Of a stretch of 27,143 nt of DNA, positions 7,607 through 15,810 are shown one piece after another. The stretch is from NCBI GenBank assembly GCA_937874195.1, contig CALNBM010000055.1, positions 1 through 27,143 on the forward strand. Reading direction: 5' to 3'. Both the position numbers and the translations under genes were made by a program. Under the pieces are notes generated by a model. The model searched no databases, was not told the origin of the DNA, and saw only the letters and a program-made list of their open reading frames with translations. Origin of the DNA: an uncultured Clostridia bacterium. GTDB lineage: Bacteria > Bacillota > Clostridia > Christensenellales > UBA1242. Position 1 is the stretch's first letter; every line of letters begins with the position of its first letter.

Positions 7607-8824
7607 TTATTGATTTAACATCCAGTCGATATATAAACCAAAACCTTTTGTCGCATCACTTAAAAAAACATGTGTAACAGCGCCAACTAAATTTCCGTTT
7701 TGAATAATAGGACTACCGCTCATTCCTTGAACTATACCGCCTGTTTTTTTAATTAAATTCTTATCAGTAATTCTTATAACCATGCTTTTCTCAGAACTGC
7801 TTTTTTGAAAGTTTGTCTTTATTATTTCAATATCAAACTCTTCAACATTAAATCCATCCACACAAGATAGTATCTTTGCCTTGCCAGGTTTTGCAATGCT
7901 TCTTCCGCCAATTCTAATTGTTTTTTTATTTTTGATTAATGGACTTTCCTTATTTATATTCCCAAAAACTCCATACTCGCAGTTTTTATCCACCTTTCCG
8001 AGTGACGGTTGATTTTGCGAAAATGCACCAAGTAGCTGTCCTGCCTCTCCACCGCTACTCGCCTTAACGCCAACCACAACACATTCATACAAATTACCAT
8101 CTCTAACCTTATAACCATTTTTGTTTTCGCCAGAAGTTACTGCGTGACCAAGCGCGCCAAATCTATCGGTGGAATCATTAATAAAAGTAAGTGTTCCAAC
8201 ACCAATAGCATTATCTTTCAGCCAAGTACCCAGTTTATAGCTTTGAGAATATATATCAAGTGCAGGCATTATTTCAACTTCCACTTCACTCGTTCCCCGC
8301 CTAACTAATAAACGGATTTTTTCTTTACCATCGTAACATTTTAAAAATTCTGTTATATCTTTAATATTATCAATTCTTGTGTCGTCAGCTTTAATAATTA
8401 TATCTCCGATTTGCAAATTACTTTCTTTTAAAGGATATTCTTTTCCATACCTAGTTAAAATATAGTTTCCGCCAATAACCATAGCGCCTTCGCTATGTAT
8501 TGTAAAGCCAAGACAATTTCCACCTGCATAAAAAATTTCTTTGTCTGCAACTTTTAAATTCAAAGTTTTAATATTAATAAGATTAAAAAGTTTATATTCA
8601 ACAACATATTCTTTAATTTTCTCATCTTCTTCATTACTAACTTTTAAAATATTGTTATTACAAAATAAGTTTCTATTATTTTTAATACTATCAAATTCTT
8701 CTGCTGTTAAAAACACATCGCTTTCATAATGGGAAAATAAAAAAAAGGGGAAATTTATGCTTAAATACACAAAAAAAACTGCGATTATTATAAATATAAT
8801 GTTCTTAAATTTAAAATATCGCAT
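7607..8824 (-). CDS. spoIVB: SpoIVB peptidase (S55 family)
   Basis: In model sporulators SpoIVB is made in the forespore, crosses into the intermembrane space and cleaves SpoIVFA to trigger pro-sigma-K processing. An N-terminal membrane anchor or signal (about 8–30) is followed by a PDZ domain (about 100–185) and the S55 protease domain. His227 in FGALGHAVTSGE, Asp354 in RITD and the GMSGSP motif (367–372) supply the expected catalytic elements. The length is 405 residues. A very purine-rich GGGGGAG sits only two bases before the ATG. recN upstream is the conserved neighbour; downstream, spo0A is missing and infC follows instead. Confidence 0.96.
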   Translation of the reverse strand: MRYFKFKNIIFIIIAVFFVYLSINFPFFLFSHYESDVFLTAEEFDSIKNNRNLFCNNNILKVSNEEDEKIKEYVVEYKLFNLINIKTLNLKVADKEIFYAGGNCLGFTIHSEGAMVIGGNYILTRYGKEYPLKESNLQIGDIIIKADDTRIDNIKDITEFLKCYDGKEKIRLLVRRGTSEVEVEIMPALDIYSQSYKLGTWLKDNAIGVGTLTFINDSTDRFGALGHAVTSGENKNGYKVRDGNLYECVVVGVKASSGGEAGQLLGAFSQNQPSLGKVDKNCEYGVFGNINKESPLIKNKKTIRIGGRSIAKPGKAKILSCVDGFNVEEFDIEIIKTNFQKSSSEKSMVIRITDKNLIKKTGGIVQGMSGSPIIQNGNLVGAVTHVFLSDATKGFGLYIDWMLNQ

Positions 8825-8834
8825 AACTCCCCCA

Positions 8835-8869
8835 CGGTATTAATTATTATTTATTCTTTAATTAAACCG
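8835..8869. repeat. Inverted repeat between recN and spoIVB
   Basis: Arms CGGTATTAATTA (8835–8846) and TAATTAAACCG (8859–8869) pair over 11 bp with one bulged base, directly upstream of the spoIVB Shine-Dalgarno sequence. There is no U-tract. It could be a recN mRNA 3' end structure or shape the spoIVB leader. Confidence 0.4.
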
Positions 8870-8875
8870 CTAAAA

Positions 8876-10591
8876 TTATGCATGTTTAGATAAATTCAGC
8901 TTATAAATATTGCTTTCTTTAATAAGTTCGCCTGCGTGTTTTTCAGCAAACTCTGCGTTTTCCATTGTTCCAATCATGCGAGTGAGTTCATCAACTCTTT
9001 CTTTTTCGCTCAATAGTTTAACATTAGTATGAGTCGCTCCGTTTGATTCACTCTTAGTTATCTTAAATTGATTATCGGCAAACACTGCAATTTGCGACAA
9101 ATGTGTAACGCAAATAACTTGATTAAACCTTGAAATACCTGCAAGTTTTTTGGCAAGCACCATTCCAATCACTCCGCCGATTCCAGTGTCGATTTCATCA
9201 AAAATATAGGTTTTATAGTTATCTGCCGATTGAATTATACATTTAAAAGCAAGCATTAATCTGCTCATTTCTCCACCAGATATAATTTTATTTAACGGCT
9301 TTAACGGTTGACCCAAGTTGGCACTAAATAAAAACTCTAATTCGTCCGCACCATCTCTTCCAACTTTGCTTTCAATATTTTTGATAGAATAGTCATCTGC
9401 AAACTGCACCTTAAAACTAGCATTTTTAATGCCTAATTCTTTTAACTCTAATAGCATATTTTTCTCTATTTCTTTAGCTGCATTCTTACGCTCATAAGTT
9501 ATGCCTGATGAAATATCATATAAGTTTTTCAATATTAAACTTTTCTCACCATGTAGTTTTGCTAGTTCTTCTTCACAGTTTTCTAATTTTAATTTTTTTT
9601 CTTTTGCTTTTTCTAAGTATGTAAAAATTTCTGCAATTGTTTTACCAAACTTTCGTTTTAAATCTTTAATGTATTGCAATCGGTCTTCAATCTTATTTAT
9701 ATCTTCTTCGCTATAATACACACCTTGTTCAAAACTTTTTAATTCAATTAAAATATCTTCTAGTTGATACCGTATATCTAAAAGTTTTTCAACACTGTTA
9801 CTTAGCTTATTATCAAATTTTTTTATCTCTTGCAAATAACTTACTGCAAATTTTATAGTATTAATAATATCATTTTCTCGTAATGCTTGATTGCATGAAT
9901 GAATGCAATTGAAAATTTTTTCACTATTATTTAAAATTATTTTATTTTGCGTTAACTCATTTTCTTCTTTTTCGCTTAAATTCGCCTCTTCAATTTGATT
10001 AATCTCGTACTGTAAAAGTTCTATCTCATGCTTTCGTGATTCATCAGTTCCACCTAACTCTGCAATTTTATTATTTACTTGTTTTAATTCATGAAGTTTA
10101 AATTTTAAGTCTTCTTTAAAAACATTAAGATTTTTACTGCATACCGTGTCTAATAAAATTAAATGGTTTTTAGTGTTGAGCAAAGTTTGATGGTCATGTT
10201 GCCCAAAAATGTCAACCAGCAAAATTGTTAGTTTTTTAAGCATAGTTAAAGTAACTAACTCGCCATTGATTCTACATTCATTTTTCCCACTAATATTCAT
10301 TTTTCTTTGTATGCTAACATAATCATCACACTCAATAGAAAAATTATCAAATATAGAAATTATTTCTAAGTTTGATTTGTCTATTTCAAAAACACCTTCC
10401 ACAAAAGCAAAGTCACAATTAGATTTTATTAGAGTTTTATCTGCTTTTGCACCAAGCACAAAGTTTAAAGCATCAATAATTATTGATTTTCCTGCACCGG
10501 TCTCACCCGTTAAAACATTAAAACCGCCCGAAAATTCAATTTTAACTTCATCAATTAGTGCGATATTTTTAATTTTTAAACTTACTAACAT
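8876..10591 (-). CDS. recN: DNA repair ATPase RecN
   Basis: RecN is an SMC-like ATPase that acts early at double-strand breaks. Walker A GETGAGKS (29–36), the long central coiled-coil region (roughly 150–380), the ABC signature ISGGEMSR (437–444) and Walker B YIFDEID (462–468) are all present. Length is 571 residues, as expected. The gene lies between argR and spoIVB as in most Clostridia and Bacilli. An argR terminator precedes it, so it needs its own promoter; TTGGAA–17 bp–TAAACT just upstream is only a weak match. No good LexA box is seen, although recN is a typical SOS gene. Confidence 0.97.
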   Translation of the reverse strand: MLVSLKIKNIALIDEVKIEFSGGFNVLTGETGAGKSIIIDALNFVLGAKADKTLIKSNCDFAFVEGVFEIDKSNLEIISIFDNFSIECDDYVSIQRKMNISGKNECRINGELVTLTMLKKLTILLVDIFGQHDHQTLLNTKNHLILLDTVCSKNLNVFKEDLKFKLHELKQVNNKIAELGGTDESRKHEIELLQYEINQIEEANLSEKEENELTQNKIILNNSEKIFNCIHSCNQALRENDIINTIKFAVSYLQEIKKFDNKLSNSVEKLLDIRYQLEDILIELKSFEQGVYYSEEDINKIEDRLQYIKDLKRKFGKTIAEIFTYLEKAKEKKLKLENCEEELAKLHGEKSLILKNLYDISSGITYERKNAAKEIEKNMLLELKELGIKNASFKVQFADDYSIKNIESKVGRDGADELEFLFSANLGQPLKPLNKIISGGEMSRLMLAFKCIIQSADNYKTYIFDEIDTGIGGVIGMVLAKKLAGISRFNQVICVTHLSQIAVFADNQFKITKSESNGATHTNVKLLSEKERVDELTRMIGTMENAEFAEKHAGELIKESNIYKLNLSKHA

Positions 10592-10685
10592 ATATATATT
10601 TTTTTCCTTATAAATTAATTTTTAGTTTAGCAGTTATTTATTATTTTTCCAAATGAATTTGATAACTATGTTCTAAATTTTGCAT

Positions 10686-10711
10686 TAAAAAAACACTTTT
10701 TTAAAGTGTTT
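10686..10711 (-). terminator. Intrinsic terminator after argR
   Basis: A perfect 9-bp stem AAACACTTT/AAAGTGTTT (10691–10699 and 10703–10711) with a three-base loop is followed on the minus strand by a U-run of about seven. It lies 30 bp past the argR stop. Confidence 0.85.
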
Positions 10712-10741
10712 ATAAATTATAAAATAATGTCTTATGTAATG

Positions 10742-11197
10742 TTATTTTTCTAAAATTTCGGAAATTTTATCTTTTACTATGTATGCGTCTTCACTATCTT
10801 CAGAAACGATTAAAACAGTATCGTCGCCATATGTACAACCTAAAACTTGTGGAATAGAAAGTTGGTCGATTAATGATGAAACATAACCAGCTGCCCCTTT
10901 AAGCACTTTGATAACATTTAAGTTTACAGCAATTTTAATCGAAATAACACATTCTTTTAAAATAGATAAAGATTTAGCTGACACCGTTTGAACAGAGGCA
11001 GTTGAAATAGCATATTTATATTTTTTATCTTCAGATAAAACTTTAATTAAACCAAGTTCCTTTATATCTCTGCTTATTGTTGCTTGAGTAACATTAAACT
11101 TTGCTTCTTTTAAAGCTTCCACTAATTCTTCTTGCGTTTCAAGTTCTTTTTTAGAAATGATTTCAAGAATTTTAGATTGACGAGAATTTCGAGCCAT
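10742..11197 (-). CDS. argR: Arginine repressor ArgR/AhrC
   Basis: Hexameric arginine-sensing regulator of arginine biosynthesis and catabolism. The N-terminal winged helix contains NVTQATISRDIKELGLIKV (about 35–53), a near-consensus recognition helix. The C-terminal arginine-binding domain carries GCTYGDDTV (120–128) with the paired aspartates. The length is 151 residues. GAGG lies 12 bases before the ATG. It stands alone between two terminators with its own promoter, which overlaps candidate ARG boxes, so it is likely autorepressed. Adjacency to recN is conserved. No arginine biosynthesis genes are in view. Confidence 0.97.
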   Translation of the reverse strand: MARNSRQSKILEIISKKELETQEELVEALKEAKFNVTQATISRDIKELGLIKVLSEDKKYKYAISTASVQTVSAKSLSILKECVISIKIAVNLNVIKVLKGAAGYVSSLIDQLSIPQVLGCTYGDDTVLIVSEDSEDAYIVKDKISEILEK

Positions 11198-11268
11198 ATT
11201 TTTTTTAAACCTCTATAAATTTTTTCTGTTTGAATTATTATGCGATTTTATAAATAAACTGTGCAATA

Positions 11269-11297
11269 ATTATACACTATGATAAATTTTTATGCAA
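11269..11297 (-). promoter_or_regulatory. Sigma-A promoter of argR
   Basis: TTGCAT (11292–11297) and TATAAT (11269–11274) are separated by 17 bp. The minus-35 hexamer is also the left half of ARG box 1, so repressor binding would block RNA polymerase directly. Confidence 0.85.
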
Positions 11298-11343
11298 GAG
11301 TAATTTGCATATTTATGCAAAAACTTTTTTATAATTATGCAAA
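11280..11343. promoter_or_regulatory. Array of three candidate ARG boxes
   Basis: Three 18-bp sites share an ATGCAA half-site: 11280–11297 (right half good, left half degenerate), 11304–11321 (near-perfect palindrome TTTGCATATTTATGCAAA) and 11326–11343 (one good half). Centre-to-centre spacing is 24 and 22 bp, roughly two helical turns each, as expected for hexamer binding to paired boxes. Box 1 overlaps the argR promoter. Confidence 0.75.
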
Positions 11344-11385
11344 CACGAAAAAATACGCATATAAAGCCATTTTTTAACACTGCAT

Positions 11386-11418
11386 AAAAAAAATACAACC
11401 TCTAAAATGATTGTATTT
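11386..11418 (-). terminator. Intrinsic terminator after proS
   Basis: An 8-bp stem AAATACAA/TTGTATTT (11391–11398 and 11411–11418) with a 12-base loop is followed on the minus strand by further Ts. It lies 19 bp past the proS stop and ends the xseA–xseB–proS unit. Confidence 0.8.
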
Positions 11419-11436
11419 TATAAAAACTAAATAAAA

Positions 11437-13113
11437 TTAACCTTGCACTAAACCTAAACTTTTCAAGTCAACTAACTTTTTAGCACCAGTTTTTCTTGTT
11501 ATTAATTCAACTTTACCTTCTTTTGCATGCCTGCCAACAACAATTAAATATGGAATTCCTATAAGTTCTCCATCGTTAAGTTTAACACCTATGCTTTCAT
11601 ATCTGTCATCTAATAAAACTTCTTCATGATTACTTTGTAATCCATCATAAATGGTGTTTGCAAGATTTTTTTGTTCTTCATCTTTGTTGTTTGCAATAAT
11701 AATATAGTATTTATATGGTGCAACTATTTCTGGTAAAATAATTCCTTTATTTGTTGAATTTTGTTCAATAAGAGCACTAAGCGTTCGAGTTACACCTATA
11801 CCATAAGAACCTGCTTGCATTATAATACTATTTCCGTTTTCATCTAAATATTTACAATTAAAGAGTTTGGTATAACTATCTTGAAGTTTAAAAACATGTC
11901 CCACTTCTATTCCTCTTATAACATCAAGTTTTGAATTGCAGGTGTTACAAATATCTCCCTTTTTAACCGTTTTAATATCTGCGTATTTGTCAATTTTTAA
12001 ATCACACAAATTTGTACCTATATAATGATAGTCGCTTTCATTTGCTCCAATAACAAAGTTTTGCATGTTTTGAACACTGTTATCAGCAACCACAATGCAA
12101 TTTTTTAAATCAAACGCTCCAACAAAACCAGCAACGCTTCCCACGCTCTCAATTTCTTCAAATGTTGCTTTTTCTAACTTAATAGTGTTATTTAAAGCGT
12201 GAACAAGTTTTGTCTCTTCAACTTCTCTATCTCCAGGCACTAGCGCAACTGCTATTCCTAAGTCATAAGAATATACAACCGCTTTTAAAAAATCACTTTC
12301 ATTTTTATTTAAATTTGCAACTAACTGTTCAATGGTTTTTATATTTGGAGTGTGGACTTTTTGTTTATTCTCATATTTTTCATTTTTATTTAAAATAAAA
12401 TTTTTACTTTCTGCTTTTTCTTTATTCGCTGCATATCCACACTTTTGACACACAACAATTTCATCTTCACCTATATCCGATTTAACCATAAACTCCTGTG
12501 AGCCACTTCCACCTATTGCGCCACTATCTGCATCCACAACAACATAATCAAAACCCAATCTATCAAATATTTTACGATAAGCGTTTAACATAATATTATA
12601 AGATTTATCTAAACCAACAGAATCAACATCAAATGAGTATGCGTCTTTCATTAAAAATTCTTTCCCACGCATTAAACCAAAACGCGGACGAACTTCATCC
12701 CTAAACTTTGTCTGAATTTGATAAAGAATAACTGGTAATTGCTTATAACTCGTCACAACATCTTTAACCACTGCCGTGAAAGCTTCTTCGTGTGTGGGAC
12801 CTAAACAAAAGTTTTTACCCGTTCTGTCTTGCAATTTAAACATATCACTTCCAAAACGCTCAATTCTTCCTTCATATACTTCTATTGGAAGAAGATTAGA
12901 CATTAACACTTCGTTTGCTCCCGCATTATCCATTTCTTCTCTAATTATATTAGTTAACTTATTAAGCACCCTTTTGCCAAGAGGCAAAAAAATATAAATT
13001 CCCGATGCTTGCTTTTTTATATAACCTGCTCTAAGCAAAAGTTGATGACTTTTTATTTCTGCATCTACCGGAATTTCTTTATAAGTTTTAAAAAACATTT
13101 GTGATATTTTCAT
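11437..13113 (-). CDS. proS: Prolyl-tRNA synthetase (bacterial type, with editing insertion)
   Basis: Charges tRNA-Pro and, through its insertion domain, clears mischarged Ala-tRNA-Pro. Class II motif 2 (FRDEVRPRFGLMRGKEF, 137–153) and motif 3 (GSYGIGVTRTL, 435–445) flank an insertion of about 170 residues. Two CxxC pairs (Cys222/225 and Cys389/392) frame the insertion, as in many bacterial ProS proteins, and a C-terminal anticodon-binding domain follows. The 558-residue length is typical. AGAGG precedes the ATG, ten bases after xseB, so it is co-transcribed with the exonuclease VII genes. proS is not the usual gene here; in most Clostridia ispA–dxs–tlyA–nadK lie between xseB and argR. Confidence 0.98.
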   Translation of the reverse strand: MKISQMFFKTYKEIPVDAEIKSHQLLLRAGYIKKQASGIYIFLPLGKRVLNKLTNIIREEMDNAGANEVLMSNLLPIEVYEGRIERFGSDMFKLQDRTGKNFCLGPTHEEAFTAVVKDVVTSYKQLPVILYQIQTKFRDEVRPRFGLMRGKEFLMKDAYSFDVDSVGLDKSYNIMLNAYRKIFDRLGFDYVVVDADSGAIGGSGSQEFMVKSDIGEDEIVVCQKCGYAANKEKAESKNFILNKNEKYENKQKVHTPNIKTIEQLVANLNKNESDFLKAVVYSYDLGIAVALVPGDREVEETKLVHALNNTIKLEKATFEEIESVGSVAGFVGAFDLKNCIVVADNSVQNMQNFVIGANESDYHYIGTNLCDLKIDKYADIKTVKKGDICNTCNSKLDVIRGIEVGHVFKLQDSYTKLFNCKYLDENGNSIIMQAGSYGIGVTRTLSALIEQNSTNKGIILPEIVAPYKYYIIIANNKDEEQKNLANTIYDGLQSNHEEVLLDDRYESIGVKLNDGELIGIPYLIVVGRHAKEGKVELITRKTGAKKLVDLKSLGLVQG

Positions 13114-13123
13114 ATATTCCTCT

Positions 13124-13333
13124 TTAAATGAAAGATTCCTCTTTCATAGTTTCAATTTCTTTTTTTAGCACCGTAACCTTTCCTTTAATTTCATTCAACT
13201 CTTCAAGACATTTTTTGGCAAGCTCCACGCCTTCATCAAAAAGTTTTATGCTTTCATCAAGTGTGATAGCATCGTTTTCTAACTTATTTGAAATTTCTTT
13301 TAAGTTGTTTATTTTTTTATCAATACTACTCAT
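13124..13333 (-). CDS. xseB: Exodeoxyribonuclease VII small subunit
   Basis: XseB is a short helical protein that packs several copies onto each XseA to form exonuclease VII, which degrades single-stranded DNA. The helical hairpin sequence LEEISNKLEN-type pattern, with LDESIKLFDEGVELAKKCLEEL (about 24–45), is characteristic, and 69 residues is normal. AAAGGAG lies upstream. The start overlaps the end of xseA by eight bases, which implies translational coupling. Confidence 0.95.
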   Translation of the reverse strand: MSSIDKKINNLKEISNKLENDAITLDESIKLFDEGVELAKKCLEELNEIKGKVTVLKKEIETMKEESFI

Positions 13334-14522
13334 GATTTACTCCTTTTATCTTTTCAGTTATTTGTGTTATAAGTTTTCCATCTAAAAACTCACACTGTAA
13401 CACTTCACCAACATTAACATCGTTTATTGATTTTATAATCTTATCACCGTTTATAACTCGTATGTAACCACTTTTAGCTAAAGAAAACGGACTTATTTTG
13501 CTAATAAATTGTTTATATGAACTTACTAAATATTCTTTATTAACAATTTTTTTTTCTAACATGCTTGAGATTAAAGTAAAGTTTTTTTGAACGTTGTAAT
13601 AAGAGTAATCAAGTTTGTTCGTAATAAACTGGCACATTTTTTCTAAATTTGCTTTTATATCGATTCCTTTTGAAACACACTTATATTGAACTAACTTAAT
13701 AATTCTATTAATCGCCTCAAATATATCGTTTATCTCTTGAAGTTTGCTCCATACCACTAACTCCGCTGCCGCAGAAGGTGTTGGTGCCCTTAAATCCGAA
13801 ATAAAATCAATAATTGTGTAATCGGTTTCATGACCAACCGCACTAACAAGCGGTTTTTTACAATCGTATACTGCGTTTGCAACAATTTCAGTGTTGAACG
13901 GTGCTAAATCCTCAATACTTCCACCGCCACGCGCCACAATAATAACATCAATTTTATCGTAAGAACTAAAAAAATTTATCCCTTCTGCAATTTCATGCTC
14001 TGCGCCAACTCCTTGAACTTTAACGGGATAAAGCACAATATCAACAGAATTATTTCTTCTTCTAGTTACATCAATAATATCTTGGATAACAGCACCGCTT
14101 GCGCTTGTTATCACTCCTATTCGTTTAACCCTTTCGGGAATAGATTTTTTTCGCTCGACTGCAAAATATCCTTTTTGCTCTAATTTATTTTTAAGCTCTA
14201 AAAATTTTTCATATAATAAGCCTTTGCCATACGGTTGAATGGATACTGCATTAAAAGATAATCGTCCGCCCTTAGCATAATAATTTACACCACCTTTAAG
14301 AAGCACCATATCCCCAATATTTGGACTTTTAAATTTTAACGCACCAAAAAGTACACATTGTAGAAGGGAATTCTCGTCTTTAATGTTAAAGTAAGCAATA
14401 CCATTTGAAATGTTATAACTACTTACTTCGCCAAAAACAAAAATGTTTTGAAGCATACTTTCCGCCTCAAAAACCCCTCTAATATAATTATTAATTTGTG
14501 ATACTGTAATATAATTTTCCAT
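13326..14522 (-). CDS. xseA: Exodeoxyribonuclease VII large subunit
   Basis: Catalytic subunit of exonuclease VII. An N-terminal OB-fold (about 1–100, including VFGEVSSYN and YFNIKDE) is followed by the nuclease core with IGVITSASGAVIQDI (about 134–148), DVIIVARGGGSIEDLAPFN (about 192–210) and SAVGHETDYTIIDFISDLRAPTPSAAAE spread over about 228–255, then a coiled-coil region. The length, 398 residues, is near normal. The start at 14522 lacks a Shine-Dalgarno sequence. It is separated from nusB by 418 bp, whereas the two are usually close. Confidence 0.97.
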   Translation of the reverse strand: MENYITVSQINNYIRGVFEAESMLQNIFVFGEVSSYNISNGIAYFNIKDENSLLQCVLFGALKFKSPNIGDMVLLKGGVNYYAKGGRLSFNAVSIQPYGKGLLYEKFLELKNKLEQKGYFAVERKKSIPERVKRIGVITSASGAVIQDIIDVTRRRNNSVDIVLYPVKVQGVGAEHEIAEGINFFSSYDKIDVIIVARGGGSIEDLAPFNTEIVANAVYDCKKPLVSAVGHETDYTIIDFISDLRAPTPSAAAELVVWSKLQEINDIFEAINRIIKLVQYKCVSKGIDIKANLEKMCQFITNKLDYSYYNVQKNFTLISSMLEKKIVNKEYLVSSYKQFISKISPFSLAKSGYIRVINGDKIIKSINDVNVGEVLQCEFLDGKLITQITEKIKGVNHE

Positions 14523-14580
14523 AATTTTTATTTGGCCTTCAAATATCGTAGAACAAAGTGTTTTGCGGCGTGTAAGGTGT

Positions 14581-14609
14581 GTAATATGATTTTATTTTAT
14601 ATTGGGCAA
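14581..14609 (-). promoter_or_regulatory. Weak sigma-A-like promoter before xseA
   Basis: TTGCCC (14604–14609) and TATTAC (14581–14586) are 17 bp apart, about 60 bp upstream of the xseA start. Each hexamer has two mismatches, so this is only a candidate. Confidence 0.3.
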
Positions 14610-14792
14610 GTGTTTATGTCCTTTTGCGTAATTTATCTAACAATCATAACTAAAATGTTTATTAACAAAGTTTTTTATATACTTTCTTTAAAGAGCATTT
14701 TGCCATACTTTTATAATCTTTAAATTTAGTAAAATAAATAAACAATAATAACACTGCTTTTTATTTTATTGTGAATTAGTTTTATTACCATA

Positions 14793-14896
14793 ATTATCTG
14801 TTGAATATTTTTTTGCTAACTCCACCGCTCATTAACAACAACCTTAATTGAATTGGTTTTATTAAACATAAGTTCATGTGTGGCTAACATTAAAAT
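14793..14896 (-). pseudogene. Duplicated internal fragment of nusB
   Basis: These 104 bases match 15004–15108 inside nusB with three substitutions and one single-base deletion (CCGCC becomes CCGC). The copied part encodes roughly NusB residues 83–117. Two of the three substitutions are synonymous and the third is Ile to Val, but the deletion breaks the frame and there is no start site. It begins 108 bp downstream of the intact source gene's copied segment, past the nusB stop. Confidence 0.93.
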
Positions 14897-14940
14897 GTCA
14901 TTATTAGAAATGTAGTTTCATAAACAAACTTGATTTTTAA

Positions 14941-15354
14941 TTAATCAGTTATTTTTTCGTTTTTAATAATATTAGCTAGCACTCCATTTATAAAACTATA
15001 ACTATTATCTGTTGAATATTTTTTTGCTAACTCCACCGCCTCATTAACAACAATTTTAATCGAATTGGTTTTATTAAACATAAGTTCATGTGTGGCTAAC
15101 ATTAAAATTGCTAAATCAATTTTAAATAATCTATCAAATGAAAATTTTTCAGATAAATTTCTAGAAATAATATTTTCTAATTCTGCTTTGTTTTCAAGAA
15201 TTTTTGGATAATTTTCTTTTATAAAATTTAAGTTTTCTTCTTCAAGATTAATAGAATTTAAAATTTGTTCTAATGATTCACTATTTTCAGGTTCGATAAA
15301 TAATGTTTCGAATGTTAATACAAATAATAAATCTCGTGCTTTTTTTCTACTCAT
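14941..15354 (-). CDS. nusB: Transcription antitermination factor NusB
   Basis: NusB binds boxA RNA with S10 and supports rRNA antitermination and ribosome maturation. The N-terminus MSRKKARDLLFVLTFE, the central FDRLFKIDLAILMLATHELMF (about 74–94) and INEAVELAKKYS-like segment (here VVNEAVELAKKYS, about 102–114) followed by FINGVLANI are typical. The length is 137 residues. AAGGGG precedes the ATG, 27 bp after asp23, so the two share the promoter at 15782–15810. An internal segment of this gene is duplicated just downstream. Confidence 0.97.
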   Translation of the reverse strand: MSRKKARDLLFVLTFETLFIEPENSESLEQILNSINLEEENLNFIKENYPKILENKAELENIISRNLSEKFSFDRLFKIDLAILMLATHELMFNKTNSIKIVVNEAVELAKKYSTDNSYSFINGVLANIIKNEKITD

Positions 15355-15381
15355 AAATTATCCCCTTATTATTTGTATTTT

Positions 15382-15747
15382 TTAAAATCCATTATCATTA
15401 GAAAAATCGGCTCCTAAAACATGAACATTAATCCTATCAATATTCACATCAATCATTGATGAAATACTATTTTTAATATTTTCTTGAACCCTATATGCTA
15501 TTTCAGAAACATTAAAACCATAAAAAACATTAATATAAACATCAACACTAATTTTTTCTTTTTGATAAGAAAGGCGAACTCCATCTTGATAGTTTTTATT
15601 AAACCAACGAGATAAAACAGTGGCATGATTAGTCACTATTGAACTAACGCCGGCAATCTCTTTTGCTGCTAAATTAATAACCGACAAAATTAAATCTTTT
15701 TTAAAAGCAACATTACCTTTAATTGTTTTACTATTATTAACTGCCAT
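15382..15747 (-). CDS. Asp23/Gls24 family envelope stress-response protein
   Basis: The family (DUF322) comprises membrane-associated or cytosolic proteins of Firmicutes linked to cell-envelope stress; a gene of this family beside nusB is characteristic of Clostridia and Bacilli (yqhY-like). Recognisable parts are the N-terminal VINLAAKEIAGVSSI (about 24–38), VDVYINVFYGFNVSEIAYRVQENIKN (about 68–93) and the C-terminal VDINRINVHVLG-like strand (here VNIDRINVHVLGADF). Length is 121 residues. AGGAG lies seven bases before the ATG. It is first in the nusB operon. Confidence 0.93.
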   Translation of the reverse strand: MAVNNSKTIKGNVAFKKDLILSVINLAAKEIAGVSSIVTNHATVLSRWFNKNYQDGVRLSYQKEKISVDVYINVFYGFNVSEIAYRVQENIKNSISSMIDVNIDRINVHVLGADFSNDNGF

Positions 15748-15781
15748 TATAGCACTCCTAACCCAGTATATAATTTTTTAA

Positions 15782-15810
15782 AGTATATCATAAGGGTTGT
15801 GATTTTGCAA
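15782..15810 (-). promoter_or_regulatory. Sigma-A promoter for asp23–nusB
   Basis: TTGCAA (15805–15810) and TATACT (15782–15787), with a TGA just before the minus-10, are separated by 17 bp. The minus-35 starts right where the spoIIIAH terminator U-tract ends, so the sporulation and vegetative units are cleanly separated. Confidence 0.82.

Larger units (their letters stand above)
14523..14940. other. 418-bp nusB–xseA spacer with a decayed nusB copy
   Basis: Apart from the duplicated nusB fragment (14793–14896) and the weak promoter candidate, there is a locally GC-richer patch near 14560–14580 and AT-rich filler. A 63-codon plus-strand frame (14532–14723) starts at TTG without a ribosome-binding site and is not credible as a gene. 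Confidence 0.6.

Noticed and set aside
10640..10665. LexA/SOS box before recN
   Set aside because: GAACATAGTT has a three-base gap and an incomplete right half, so it does not fit the GAAC-N4-GTTC pattern.
14532..14723. 63-codon plus-strand gene
   Set aside because: It starts at TTG without a ribosome-binding site, opposes all neighbours and lies in a decayed spacer; the translation resembles no family.
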